From NCBI GenBank assembly GCA_020055645.1, contig CM034547.1, positions 58,096,909 through 58,160,908 of the forward strand: a stretch of 64,000 nucleotides of DNA. The letters run 5' to 3'. Position numbers and translations under genes: made by a program. The DNA comes from Tomocerus qinae. Lineage: Eukaryota; Arthropoda; Collembola; Entomobryomorpha; Tomoceridae. This document shows positions 26,921 through 47,310 of the stretch, piece by piece. Positions within the stretch are counted from its first letter, which is position 1. Each line of letters begins with the position of its first letter. The notes under the pieces were generated by a model. That model did not search any database and was not told the origin of the DNA. It saw only the letters and a list, made by a program, of their open reading frames with translations.

Positions 26921-29900
26921 GTGAAAGTCGTTCAAAGCGTTACTTTTTACTCACCTGTATCACTTTTTGATATTTTCAAGCCTTGTTATGCATATGTATT
27001 AAAAGTAACATTTACATAAGGCTTGGTTACATGTCTTCGGGTCTTACCACAAATCACGTTAAATATGATATAGTAAACATAGAAGCTTAAGAAACGTTTC
27101 ATTCTCATATTACGACTTCAGATCGGAGTAAAATGAGAAGGAATGAATGATCTTGTGTTTTGCTTTAGGATAGAACTGTGGAACTCCCACTAGTAATACT
27201 GGAGATGGCAAGTGAATACAAAATGCCAACGTTAAATAATGATGTATAATATAGGTAAATATTATACTTTTACAAAGATAACACTGTATAGCAGGATAAA
27301 AATAACACTGATGCCCATCCTTAAACTAAACAGATTCCATCATATATGTCTGTACTATTCTGTATCTGTATTTCGTAGTAACAGCACTTTTAGTTGGCAT
27401 AAGGAAACACATTTACTAAATACTTCTGCAAATGGAGTCGTCAGTTTCAGCGAAGAAAAATATCTATTAAAGAAATGTATATGTCATGACGGAACTATTA
27501 TAACTATAATATAATCTTGTCTGCTAACACGTATTTCGTATGTGTTCGGGTAAGAAACAAAATTTAAAGAAAATGGCATAAACGCTTGACAATTGCAAAG
27601 CACTTGTACATATCCTAGAGGATAATGTGCAGCCATATTGTATGATGATATGGCTTTTTGGCAAGGCAAAGTCAATTTTAATGATTTGGCAAACGAAGAA
27701 ACTCTGTTATACAAACAGCGGACCACAATTGAGATGAACTTGTAAACGTAGCTATGATTTTAACATGCCCGAAAGGGTACTCAAGCTATTATAATGCTTT
27801 AATGATTAAAAATGTCAAAGCAGTAAACGTTTAACAGAAGATGACAAATGTAACATAAGCACACGTATTATACACAATGAAACATGATCGGGTACAGCGT
27901 GTTCGTCACGGTGCAGTAGTGTAGTAAATTGAATTACAGAAAAAAAGGTGATACGAGTTGAAAAGAGTGGCGTTGTTGGTAGTTGGTGCACATACAATAA
28001 TAATTAGTAAATAATAATATAGCCATCATTATAAAACAAAGACAAGGATTAATTAGACATGACAGGTGGGATGATAAAGGGAACATCAATAATTTAAGCT
28101 CAATTTCTACTCTACAACTAACATGTAACATGATTTGAAACAACCATACTTCGTGAGTTTCGGACGATAAATTATGAATTAGATGAGATAACAAAAAAAA
28201 TGTTATGAAAATTGAAAGGAGGGTGTGCTTATAACGAACGGGTATATTCTGTTCAGATTTGTAATGAATTGCAAGATGACACTAAAATCGGTCGTAGGAC
28301 TTTGATTTTATTAGAAAACCTGAATTCATACACACACTACAGAGTGGAGTAGTGAAAAACAAAGAAAAACAGCGAGAAGACGACACATGACTTTTTGTCC
28401 TTAGACCTCCTGGCAGGTGGGCCCATCAAAAGCACGTACTACCAAGAGCAATCAACCAATCAGTCCTAAAACGTCTGAACCGCACTTTACTTATATTCAC
28501 TTACGTCTTACTTAACTTATATTAATTAAACTTAAACTTATAGTAGTCTCACGTAATTTGCTTACTTACACTTACATATATATTTAAGTTACGACGACGT
28601 ATGTATGTACTTAGGTTCTTTAGCCTTACAGTTAACTAAACGTAGCCTGGCCTTTATGTACAATTTTATGTAATTCTGTCTCTATAAGTAATCTGTATGT
28701 CGGTACGGTCAAGTACGGTACTGCACTGCACTGTACTCTGTACTGAATTATTATATTTAGTATATAGAATTAGCTATATGTATGTCTGAATCTGACCTGT
28801 ACTCACAGTAATTAGTAATTACATTTACATACGCTGCTACTTCATATCATAACAGTGTAGGTAATAACAACATAATGAATGGATCTGATGACAAGATTCT
28901 CGATTGAGGTATGTATGTATTGTATTTATGTACGTTACGTTTATCTACGTTCTGTATGTCTGCTTTGTATTGTAGTATTACGATACGACGCTTCACCTGC
29001 AGTATATAAGTGATGCACTGCGTGAAACTGGATTGTTAAATCACACGCCTGTCTCCGTAAAAAAACAATCTGTGTGTTGCCCCTTTTCGAATTTAAAACT
29101 TTTGAGACTCACTCACAATCAGAAAGAGAGAGAGCCGACTCCTTCGTTAACCTTTTTAAGCAAGTTTAGCACATAGACATTTACGCTTTGTAAACAAGTC
29201 GCTACATAACAGATCAACACACACAATTTGAATTGCTTCGTTCCTTTACATTGTGGATTGCTTTTAATTTTCCTTTCCTTCATCCTCAAACTCGTAAGAA
29301 GAAATGGTTTTTAGTGTAGCTAGTTAGATTTAGTAGATTAGCTGATAGTATGCAATGCAGTGACGGATCACGTTTTAATTTCCAAGTCAGTTGTTTTCAT
29401 TTTTCTTAGTTAATTAGGTGGTAGTTTAGTACATTAGTTGGTATATGGTATTATTTAACGTTAGCATAGTTTATAATGGAACTTATTTATATTATTAATT
29501 CCTTTCGGTTATTTCTTAGGTAGTAAAATGGCGCTACAACACTGCACTGGTACTCACTGATTGATATTATGAGATAGATAAGATTATTTATATAGGTAGT
29601 TAAGTTAAGAAGGCGCTTAGCAGAGCAAAAATTAACATAAAATAACAGGTGTAGTTTTTTGTTTAAAAAGCAGCAGAAAGAGAGATGCGAGAACGCACCA
29701 CATAATTTATTCGTGTGATGAGAAAAACTTCTAATTGTTTGTCTACTAATTATTATTTTTGGTAAACCTCTCTTCTTCTTTCGTGGACAACGTGGCCATC
29801 ATTTTCTACAAGTGTTAATTAACTAATCATAGATAGGCATGATTATAACAATCATTATTATAATCAAATCGTTGACAGTATTCAATACTCATTCCACTCG

Positions 29901-30195
29901 TAATATAACTTAATTCTGATCTTAAGTATTCTTAGCATGTCAATATTATAGACAACTTGTCTGCTGTCACTCAACTTCTATCCGTTGCCTTCATTTCAAT
30001 CAATTTTGATAAGGGAATGGCCGCGCTTCTTATTTTTAGTACGTAGGTTGCAATTTTAAATTTGGGTTCAGGAGAGGATTGAGGAGAAGGGCAGTTAGGT
30101 AAAAGTAGTAGTATGAGGGTTAAGGTGTTTAGTTGATAGTGTATGTTGGTTTCGACTTCCGACGTTGGGGGTGGCGTAGATTGGGAACTTAATCA

Positions 30196-36946
<6,751 letters not shown>

Positions 36947-39900
36947 GATAAGTGGCTTAAAAATACGATAGTATTCGGTGGGGCCAAATTTTCCAAACCA
37001 GACGTGTTAACTCCCAAATTGCAAGTTGTTAAAAACTGAGCTGGAAGGGGAAAAGTTAAGGAAGAAGAGACAAGATGAGGCTGGAGGAGTTATGTTGTTT
37101 TACTACGTTTTTACTTGATTGATTATTGTCAGTTGTACAACTAGCTGACAGCGGAGCTGCTAAAGTCACCGTTTTTGTACTATCCTTCCTTTCCTATCCT
37201 AGTTGACTCATTGTGATTCTCACGGCTCGTCAATTCGCAAATTTTAAAAACTAAAAGTCACACAAAGTAAGTACAGGCAGATTAGACAACAAGATGAGTC
37301 GCTATATTGCTAGTGGAAACTATTAGAAGTAGATTAATTAATTTTTGGAATTTGTTCTCTTTGAGATTTGTCCTGTCAGTCTCCTGGATTAATTTAATAA
37401 TAAAATTATTATGACATCTCTCTGTGTGTGGGAGTAGACGAATATTAAATACTACACACACTGCACTACTTGACCACACAATTTCAGCGATTAGCTGATC
37501 GAGTGAAATTCAATGCTCTTCTGTAAGTCCAAACTCGCTCCAACCAACCAACCAAATTCAATGAACACTGTCAATGTGGAAAATGCATTAAGATGGTATC
37601 TTTTGACAGAGGAGGACACTTGGAACAATTTCCAAGGCCCTGCGGAAACGTACTTTGGAAATCTAATGGAATTTTAAAGGGACACAGACTGGACAGGAGA
37701 GACTTTCTCAAAAATTTTCTTGCTCTTGCCCCGTCGTCATTTTGATCAAATCATAGGGGAATGTCAGGCTGGCTTTGCGCATGAATTCATCTCGAACCGC
37801 CAATCTACAATTTTCCTGCCATGCGGGATGAGCTACTTCTCTTCTCTGCTCCTCTGCTCAACTCACCAAAATCCTCCAAGTGTCAAGTCAAGTCAAATTC
37901 GATGCATTAGGCAGTAGTCGTGTGGGATTGCTTGTATGGGAATTATGCAATGCATCTCTTCTGTTCAGTGACTCAAATGCTCTAGTCTTTCCGTTCTCCT
38001 TTATTTTCATCACTCCACATCCTATCAATACCTCTTTCATTTCAATTTCTTCAATTCAGCTCCAATTCTTTCTCATTTCATCTAATATGAAAGTACAGTA
38101 AAGCGTCCAATACAACCGCTGCCACTTAACCCAGTTTGAATTTTTTCTGTCCACAACGGACAAGTTTGCCTTTTGAAGTTCGGTCGGCTGGCGAGATTTA
38201 AACTCCTGAGGACGAAATCTTTGAAATTGAAAACCAATGAAATTATGAAATATTTTTGAAAGTGGGATTTTCTATACAAAAATACATTTGCAATTGACAA
38301 ATTTGGAATTTAATATTCGATGCAATAATCTATCATTTCTGGTAAATGAAATTGTTTCGGCGAAACCTTAAAATGATATATTACAGTAAATAGCGTAGTT
38401 CGGTTTCCATTTGAATTTCACCATGTGAAAGTTTCATATGGAATCTAGACGCTTTAAGAGAAATGCCATTTATATGGTGAAAGTTATGCAGCTATGCGCC
38501 TACTGGCAAACTAAGTTAGATTACATTTTTGTGCCGCGTAGGCATATATACCATTCATGATTATTGAGAAAGAATAATGTTTCCCAAATCTGACGGAGAA
38601 AGTAAAGAGAAAGTTAAATTTACATTAAATGCTAGGAATTTATGGAGATTTTACGGTACAAAGGTATGCTCTTGAGGAAACTCTTATAATATATTATCAG
38701 TTCGGGCATGCAGAAGCGCTCCTATATTTACGTTTCCTTTCTTTCTCTTCTCTTTGCTATATAACTTAAATGGACTATCTTTTGTCCATTCTTATTGCTG
38801 TTGTATACCACAGTACCTATATAGAATACTTAGATAGTAGCATACTTAGAAATATATTATGATATATTCGTACGCCTTCGCAGCATGTACCTGTCTGTCT
38901 TCTTTTTCCCTACCCTCGCCATTCTTTTACTCCAGTTGGCTCCTTTTCATTCACTCATTGTTCACTTTTTGGTGGCTACCTTTATTGCCTACACATACAC
39001 CTAAGAATAAGTATTGATTAATTTATGGATAAGCCATGACAGTCTCAGTGAACGGACAGCTACAATTAAAAGCGAGGAACCTGCTGACTGTGGACTGTGG
39101 ATAGTGGATAGCTATAGGTATATGCTTCTGTCCTTTAGAAGGATCAGAGCTAATAATACCCTAAATGTATGCTTACATGGTTAATAATGAATAATGCGTG
39201 ATAATTCAGCTAAGCAAACTCTGTTCGGGTAGATAGAGAAAGTCTGTGCTCCACTGCACTCTTTCTTCAATCAATTTATGCCCGATTTCATTTATCAATT
39301 TGAACTTTTACTCGTTCTCATTTCTTAAAAATTGCTTTGTGATATTAACATTTTATAGATCAAAAGTTAGTCCCTTGCAATTCGTAAAACATTTTTACAT
39401 CACAAAAGACTGATGTTATATCAGCTTATTCGTTCTTATCAGTTAAATATTATTTAGCAATATTATTTACCATTCATATTGAAATAAGTATTTTTAGCCA
39501 TTAGTTTAATGCTGTATAAAATGGTGATGAATATAATTAAAGACTCCATAACGGACCCAGGGAAGTTAAGGTCTAAAATAAGAGTGAAAAATAAAAATGC
39601 ACCAACTCTGTTACACAAAATTGACGCGGTTGACACTTTCTTATCAAATCTCTGATTTGATTAGGTGCTAGGGAAGCTGACATTATTATGCGTAACATAT
39701 AGCTCTTGCTTTTTATTATTACATTATCACCTCGCTTAAAGCTATCTCTCTTTTGACAGACGAGAGACGAGAACAGTACTGGGCTGATAATAATATGGTA
39801 GTAGTAGTATATAGTATATTGTACTAGTATAATATAATATCGTGGACAAGGGATAATAATTATATTAAACCATTTGGTTTACAGTTTATATTTTACAATT

Positions 39901-40206
39901 TAACTTAACACACCTACCTAGATATTATGCTATGATTTCTGTTCTGTGTCATGATTGTGGCAAAGAATAGATACATGAAGATAGGATTGATGATATCAAG
40001 CTCAACTATGATATTTGTAAGATAAACATTTGAACTAAGTAATGAAAGGCACATTGTAGGATAGTTGGTCAGTCAGTGCCAGCCTACCTATGTGATTGTG
40101 CTAGTCCATCTTAATTTGCTTTAGCTCATCATCATTAATTGTGCCAGGCTCAGACTCAGAAGTAACCCCAAGCTGCTACTTCTAGTTAAGATAGATTTTC
40201 TACGAA
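36947..40206. promoter_or_regulatory. Divergent intergenic region between GSK-3 and the NK-2 homeobox gene
   Basis: 3.3 kb between two genes transcribed away from each other, so it should hold both 5' UTRs and promoters. No coding exon is seen. It includes a copy of the dispersed repeat at about 38418. No specific transcription-factor sites can be assigned by eye. Confidence 0.45.
38418..38450 (+). repeat. Dispersed repeat copy (TTTCACC.TGTGAAAG family)
   Basis: TTTCACCATGTGAAAG followed by TTTCATATGGAATCTAGAC closely matches the copies at 26877 and 53598. An inverted fragment (TATATGGTGAAAG) follows 50 bp downstream, at about 38473-38485. Confidence 0.5.
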
Positions 40207-43200
40207 ATGTGTTCCACTTCTACTAGTTACTACGATGAATGGACATACCCACCGGGCCTTTATCATCCAGAAGATGCCACGTACACTCCATGGTCATCGT
40301 CTGATAATTATGATGGAGACGAATCTCCTGCTAATTACAGGTACACTAACCATTAATTCCCTTCCCTCAAATTCACAATTCCTATTTTAATTACGTTTAT
40401 TACAAGCATAAATTAATTTTCTCTTTCGTTCTCTATCTTTATCAACCTAAAACAGTAGTCACCTACTTTCACCTACTTTATTCTGCTTATTATCCACATT
40501 TGTAAAGTATCTTCATTAATCGTAATTGAGTAAGTAACTACTTAGTTTATTAATAGTACACAATTCAGCTATAATGAGAATTCAATGCACACAAATAGAA
40601 AGTAAAGACACTTGAATTACATTTCTGCATATCATTCACTATATTACATGCATACAATGCCAAAGCAGTTCTAATACACCACTTAAGTCAAGTTTAAACC
40701 TCTTGACTTACAATAATAATCATTATCCAATACCTATATCCCGATTATGCATACGAATATAGAAGAGTTATTGACTAAGTAATCACTTACTCTACTGCAA
40801 GTGGTTAAGGTTTTTAAAATATCAACAAATATTTACATGCGTTTTTTGCATCTCATATTAGCAAGAATATGCACACTCCACATTGCAGTCATATTTTAAT
40901 AGAATTTTATCCTACAACGAAGGAAAGTGGAAGAAGAGAATAAATACTTTTCAACAATTTTGAAGTATGTAGGTACAACTCTAAAATCTGCTTAAATCTG
41001 CTTAAGTACGCAACATTATGCAAAAAATGTTTATTCAGCCGCTGATGTATCAATTATGATCTATTTTTATCCCTATTCAATATTCCATTTCATATTCACT
41101 CTTCTTCTCATTAGAAGCAGTTTGCCCCAATGATGAAAATTATAAAAGGAATGATTTAATGATGTGTAAGTAGTAGAAATATTGCATTTCCACTTTCCAC
41201 ATGGAATTTACCTGCTATTATAATAGTACTGTGAAAATTCAGAAGATTCAATTCCAACAAAAAATTGTAAGAATTTCTTTATTGAGCCCTCTTCATTTCT
41301 CGTACCTTTCATATTATTTTGACGCACACGTTTCTCTCATCTTGCACTGAGATTCTCAGCTCTCTTCTGCTGTTATTAAATGTAATATACACTTAGAAAT
41401 GTGTAACTTTTATTTAATGGTTAGCATACGCATGAATGAGAAGCACATGAATGATGAAGAAGACAAGATCGTACAAAGTGCAAAGCACATGGACAAGAAC
41501 AAGATATATGTAGATGCATACAAATGTAAACTGCCGCTACATCCTCCGTCTACATCTTGTGTTAATTCTCATCTTATTTCATGGCTATACCATTAATCAT
41601 AAAATAGAGTTACGTAAGTACTGACTCTATTTCATCCACTAACTATACCATCCTGGTGCTATTTTTAGAACCTTTTTAGTGATAAATTGTGAACTTATGT
41701 TGTAGCTCTAAAGCTGTAGCTTTCTCCACATTCATCGTTGGTTTCAATTCTTGAAGCTAGTAGACTACAGTAGACCAATCTCAGGTTTGTATGCAGATTG
41801 CCAGATTCATGACTAGAATGCGCTATTGGCAATGAATTAAGCCGTGACCCTCAAGAGCTCAGTCTTTGAAGATGCAGATCTTCTTTAAATGTCCAGCATT
41901 TGTTATGCTTAACTGATTTACATGCATATGTACTCCAAATATATCATCTCATGATTCATTTATGATGAATTGATACACATACAGTCAAGATGCGTGAATG
42001 ATGCAAACCAACATCTGAATATTCATTAAAAAGAAACATACACATTTATACACAGTACAGACTTGGGAGAACACAGTTGTAACTTCACAAAAAATCCATT
42101 AAAAAGTCATCGCATTGGTAAACGTAAAAAATTGACATTTTCAAAGAACGTTAAGTGGGCAGAAGTAACAGGGCTATAAAAAATATCCATATGATTCTAG
42201 TTTTACTTGGGTATAATCGTATTAGCCTCCATATGAGCAAGTAACATTACATAAACACTCAATTTAATTAAATTGGTATACAAGTGTCCTAGTGTCGATA
42301 TCATAGCTAAATTCTAATTCTTCTTTCATTGGCACATTTATTAATTCTTAGTTCATTATAATAAGAAATCTTATTGCTTATTCAGTACAAGATACGTATG
42401 CTTTAGTATCTTGCTCTATTAATGCTTGTAATTGGTCTCACATTGCTTTATTAACAGATGAACTTTTATTGCGCACTAATTTCCCCACAATGACTATTAA
42501 TAAGGTACTCCGATACTCATTCTTATTACTCCTAAGTGAGTTCATTCCTAAAGGATTCAAAAGTAGATCATTCTCAAACGTTAAAAATGAGTGTGTACCT
42601 CAGTATAATTTTTTATATCAATTTAATTTATTATGAAATCAACCTGCTAAGCAAGTTCCATAATTGCCATCACAAAGCACATGAATTTATAGCTAGCATA
42701 TACTAGGAGTCCTTTGGTTTAAGTCCTTTCTGGGAGTGATTTCCGTTTAGAAGTCCTTCCATGTCACCATTGCATTTCTATACTGCATTATAATTGAGAC
42801 AGATTGTACTAAAATATTCAAAGTATATTCGTCGTTACACTGAAAACTTGTACCAAATCATATCTACAAACTTTAATGATAACGTAATGTATTATTATTC
42901 ATTAATGAAATCAATTTGGTGTAAATCGCATGAAAGTCACGTTAATTTATTGATTATAGTTAATTGACAATGTAAAAAATCGGCTTTGATTGATTTCGTT
43001 TCACTTTTATCTTTCTGAAAATATGATAACTTTCAATTTTGCAATGTCTGATACGATCATACAAATTAATATGATTATGTACTAATTAAATTACTTTGTA
43101 CCATAACATCCTTAAATGGACTGTTTGAAATGATGATATATTGATGGAGATAACAATACACTGTCAAATATGTAAAGATTAGAAAAAATACAAGTTAAAT

Positions 43201-46200
43201 ATTATCAAGTCATTTCAGGCAATTAATAATTCTAAAGATAATAACATATGTATTTTGTTATTTTAATTTTTAACCAAACACTGGCACTAGGAAGAGCATA
43301 GAAAATTGACATTGAAAATATCTTGGTACATGCATACCTACGTACATTTGTAAATTTTTATCATTAACTTTTATCAGAAAATAAGCGAATTACTACTACA
43401 CATAGTATAGTATACTAGTGCAATAGTAATTTGCACACGGCACAATTGGCACAAATAAATATTATGTCAATTACAGTATGATAGTACACTATATATATAA
43501 TAGCAATAGATATAATATTAGCTTATACATTTGTGGTTTCTTTTTTATGACTTAAGTTTAGTAGGTGTAAAAGCAGTATCATTACTGCCTTCTCCAATTT
43601 ACTATCTTTTATTAATTTTTTTTTTGCAAAAGAACTATAATTCGTTGTATGCTAAGGGTTATGTAAGCAGTAGATGTCCACCCACTAAGTTAGTAATATT
43701 TGATGGCACATTTTATCTTAATCTCATTATGCGATGTATGCATTAACTGTTAATTTGTCATTTTAGTCATTTGCTCAAAAATAACATTGTATTAAAAGCT
43801 TTGCTTATCGAGATTAGACTCACTTGCATAATTACAGTGTGATCGTGAGTAGCTTATTGGCTATGTATATGTTCTATTTCCGATCCAAAATCCTTTGTAG
43901 GATAAATTTTCAGTGGTATTCCCCAAACATGTCAAAAATTTTATTTCCACCTCCACATTTAGAGTCCTTTAAAGACTAGGGACGATTATAATTTCTAATT
44001 ACAAAACGTATAATAGCTAATTACACGTGATTTTCATTTCGGTTTATTGTTTTCCGAATTTGATTGCATGAGAGTGTGTAACGTAATCAAAATGGCTAGA
44101 ATTTGTTGTTCTGAACCCTGATGAACAAAACAGGATTCAGAATTATCTACTAATGGGGGTCAATTTTTAATCTAAATTTTGTTTCTATGCATGAGGATAA
44201 GGTGAGGTATATGTGTAGAGGAGATCGAACGTTTTGGAGAGATTAGACTATACATTTGATGAGACGCTAACATTCATGCCTATAAAGCAGCTAAATAATT
44301 GTAGCTAAATCTTTCCAAACTCTTACAATTACGGACTATTATGAACCCTCACTTAATTGATCTTATCTTTCAAAACTAAAGATAGGCAAATGATTTAAAA
44401 TAATAATTCATAAAAATGCCCTGACTGACAGCCCTGCAGAAGACAGACAGATACAGATAAAAGGTAATTCCAGATAGCTAGATTATAATGGTGCAGATAT
44501 CGTTATGAGTACATCATATGTGATGAAATGTAGACTTTATCTAATGAACAGGTGATAATAACACAATGCACAACCTGTACTACCATATAACATAAGCAAA
44601 ACACAGACACATTTGAAGAGTTTATACCTGTTCATCGTATGAGCTCAATTTGTTTTTCAAATCTTGTACAATTATGTGATAAGATAATTGTATATCAAGG
44701 GCACCTTCAGTCAGCTTCATATGCATATCTGTTAAATCCTTTTTCCACCCCGTTATTTTTTAGAAGCTTCATGCAAATGAGTACATGTTTTTCTATACTA
44801 TCTATGCGTTTAGGTACACAATGACACAGTACATTGCACACCAAAGTGTCATACTTGCACAGGGTATGCTTACTGTTTTTAGAACTAAACGCTTTGAGAA
44901 AACTGGGAGATGAAAAGCCATATGAGACGATCTAGGAATTGGGAAAACTACAGAAATACGTGGTTTATCGGGATGTACTTTTAGCACATGTTAAAAATTC
45001 ATACAGACAGATTTATGAAGAAAGTAAGGGTTTTCTTCTTCTTGGGTTTTTTGATATCAATGAGATTGGTGAAATCCACATTATATACAAGGTGCACACA
45101 ACAGTTGATAGTTAAGTAGTTAGTATAGTAATTAATTGAATACGACTCCAAATGCTAAGAGTATAGTAATAGTATTTCATGAATTGACTAAATCATTATG
45201 TATATTTTCAGACTCGGTGATGTGAAAATGGGTAGCTTTCACCATCCAACTGGTCCATTCGCAGCGAAACCGAGAGGCTTCAATGTACAAGATATTTTAG
45301 ATTTACAACCAACTGAATCAAGTGGAAAATCTATATTTCATGGGTCACACCAAATGCATTACCCACCGTATCATTATGGTCCTTCTTACAGCATTGAACA
45401 TCTTGAACCAAGTCACCACCATCTAGAGTCCCTTACTAATTCACCTTTTATTCCCAATTGGAGTGTAATTCAACCTACGCATATTACTGAATCGGGTGAA
45501 TATAAATACTTAGAGCAGACTATATATTATTACATCCTGAATATCAGTATGATATCTTTATTAACAAATTACTGTATATCATAGGAATGCTTGATGATCA
45601 TTTACTAGGAGCAGATAGCTATATTCTTCAAAAGAGCATTGATGGCGGGGTAACTCATGACAGCTCCGCAGATCATTCACTGGACGCTCCTTCCAAGTAT
45701 TCCATCATAATAAATATGACTTTATGATCTATATGCATTTTAAAAATCATGAAATTAATATCTTACTGTGATATTTTAGTGACCACGACTTTAAACAGCC
45801 TGTTAACATAATGGCTGCAGATAGTACAAATACGAATGACTCCCCAATGCCCTCTGATAATACAATTAAAGAAGAAAGGGTATCTGTAATAGTCAAAGAT
45901 GAATATATCAACGGCAATACTCACACTACAGAGACATTGGGTACATAATTGAACTCTGACATTACGCTTAATCGAAATCATATTTTTTGATGGAAAATAA
46001 TGTAGGCAATTATTTTTAGTATCCTAATATATTGATTTGTTTTCCTCGTAATAGGACGAACTCTGTCGGGTTCAAGTATGGAATCGAACGCTGTGGATTT
46101 GGCACGCTCAACAGGAAAATTATCTCTGGTTCGCCAAGACTCACAAACGAGTACGTGTTCCTCGGCATTGTACACCGGAAGTGAAGATGAAGAAAGTGGC

Positions 46201-46836
46201 AGCGACAAAAAAGGTGGAAAGAAGCGTAAGCGAAGAATTCTGTTCACCAAAGCTCAAACCTATGAATTGGAGCGGAAATTCAGACAACAACGATACCTCT
46301 CTGCTCCGGAAAGAGAACACTTAGCTTCTGTCATTAGACTCACTCCCACACAAGTCAAGATTTGGTTTCAAAATCATCGATATAAAACAAAGAGGTGCGT
46401 ATGTAGCCATTAGCCAGTAAACTAAAACAGCCCACATAGCCACATATCAAATGTAGAGATTAGCATCTGAAACCACTAAATGTTGTCTTATATTTAGTTT
46501 GTATGAAGCAGGGAGAAGAAAGACGACGGAGGGTCGATGGGGGATGGAGTCAGAAGTCCATCACAATCAACATCCCACATTCCAATCCCAGTACTCGTCC
46601 GCAATGGAAAACTCAATGCCAGGCCGACATCATATCCATTGGGAGCCCCAGATTCATACATAGCTTCCAAGAATTTTGCAAAAACTTTTACTGAAGGGCA
46701 ACGCTGCAATTCTCTACCGTCTATTTCATCATTTGATTCCTCTATTCCAGGTTTATCTTCAAAAACTGACCAAGAAATTACCCCGTTTGGCAATAATGAC
46801 ATAGTTACTCCCATTACTAGATGGTGGGTAGTGTAA
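40207..46836 (+). CDS. vnd: NK-2 class homeobox transcription factor (vnd/Nkx2.2 type)
   Basis: Complete 451-aa DNA-binding protein; family members pattern the ventral nervous system. Exons: 40207-40340, 45212-45495, 45585-45696, 45780-45940, 46055-46394 and 46512-46836, with phases that match at every junction. The TN (eh1-like, Groucho-binding) motif [11 protein letters not shown] is at residues 67-77. The homeodomain is at about 287-346, with [34 protein letters not shown] and the NK-2-specific Tyr at position 54 (Tyr340). It is preceded by an acidic [11 protein letters not shown] stretch, as in Nkx2.2. The NK2-specific domain [11 protein letters not shown] is at 367-377. The last-exon acceptor at 46510-46511 was chosen because it restores the frame of the NK2-specific domain and avoids a stop at 46504. 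Donor GTATTC at 45697 is weak. A further 3' exon cannot be excluded, because GTGGGT lies near the end. An AATAAA at 47112 is a possible poly(A) signal. Confidence 0.93.
40341..45211 (+). other. NK-2 homeobox gene intron 1 (4.9 kb)
   Basis: Large AT-rich intron with no recognisable coding exon, RNA gene or transposon. It is a plausible place for developmental enhancers, but none can be shown from the sequence alone. Confidence 0.5.
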
Positions 46837-47310
46837 AATTATTTCATACAAAACTAAGATTTATGTATTATCTATTTAGCTATCCGATTTCCAATCCTCT
46901 TGCTTCCCAAGTGCCCAAAGGCAGTCTTTTTCTTTCGTTAAATATTTTTAGGTATTACAGCTCATCTATCTGTATTGTTCTCAAAAATTTTAAAAACCCA
47001 CCTGAAAGTGAGTGCATTATGGAATTTTAAATATTAATCCACTCATTCATAAACTTTATGTGCAAAACGATATTAGTCCATTGTTAGACACACGGATATT
47101 ATTTTGATGGAAATAAATAATTTAAAATCTTCACATATTGATTTTATCATATATTAACCCCCTATACTACAATGACAGCGATGAGAAGTAATAGTTGTAG
47201 AAGTTGGTTGATAGTGTACTCATAATTTACATATAATTTAATTTAAGAAAAAGTTTTGGATACTTTGTAGTGACCGGTACTTAAAAAACAGGGCGTTAAC
47301 AAATGCTGTA
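46837..47310. other. Convergent intergenic spacer with 3' UTRs
   Basis: 474 bp between the stop codons of the homeobox gene (plus) and the F-box gene (minus). It must hold both 3' ends. AATAAA on the plus strand at 47112-47117 is a candidate poly(A) signal for the homeobox gene. Confidence 0.5.

Larger units (their letters stand above)
9643..30195. other. Long region without a recognisable gene
   Basis: About 20 kb between PLC beta and GSK-3, AT-rich with islands of higher GC. No stretch matches a protein family I know. Several short open stretches are flanked by good splice sites on either strand; they are listed separately as low-confidence exons. The far right part (about 29.2-30.2 kb) should contain the GSK-3 3' UTR. 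Position 28490-28600 is rich in ACTTA-like pentamers. A 5' splice-like site (CATTG/GTAAGT) at about 9761 could end a first exon of a plus-strand transcript divergent from PLC. Confidence 0.5.
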
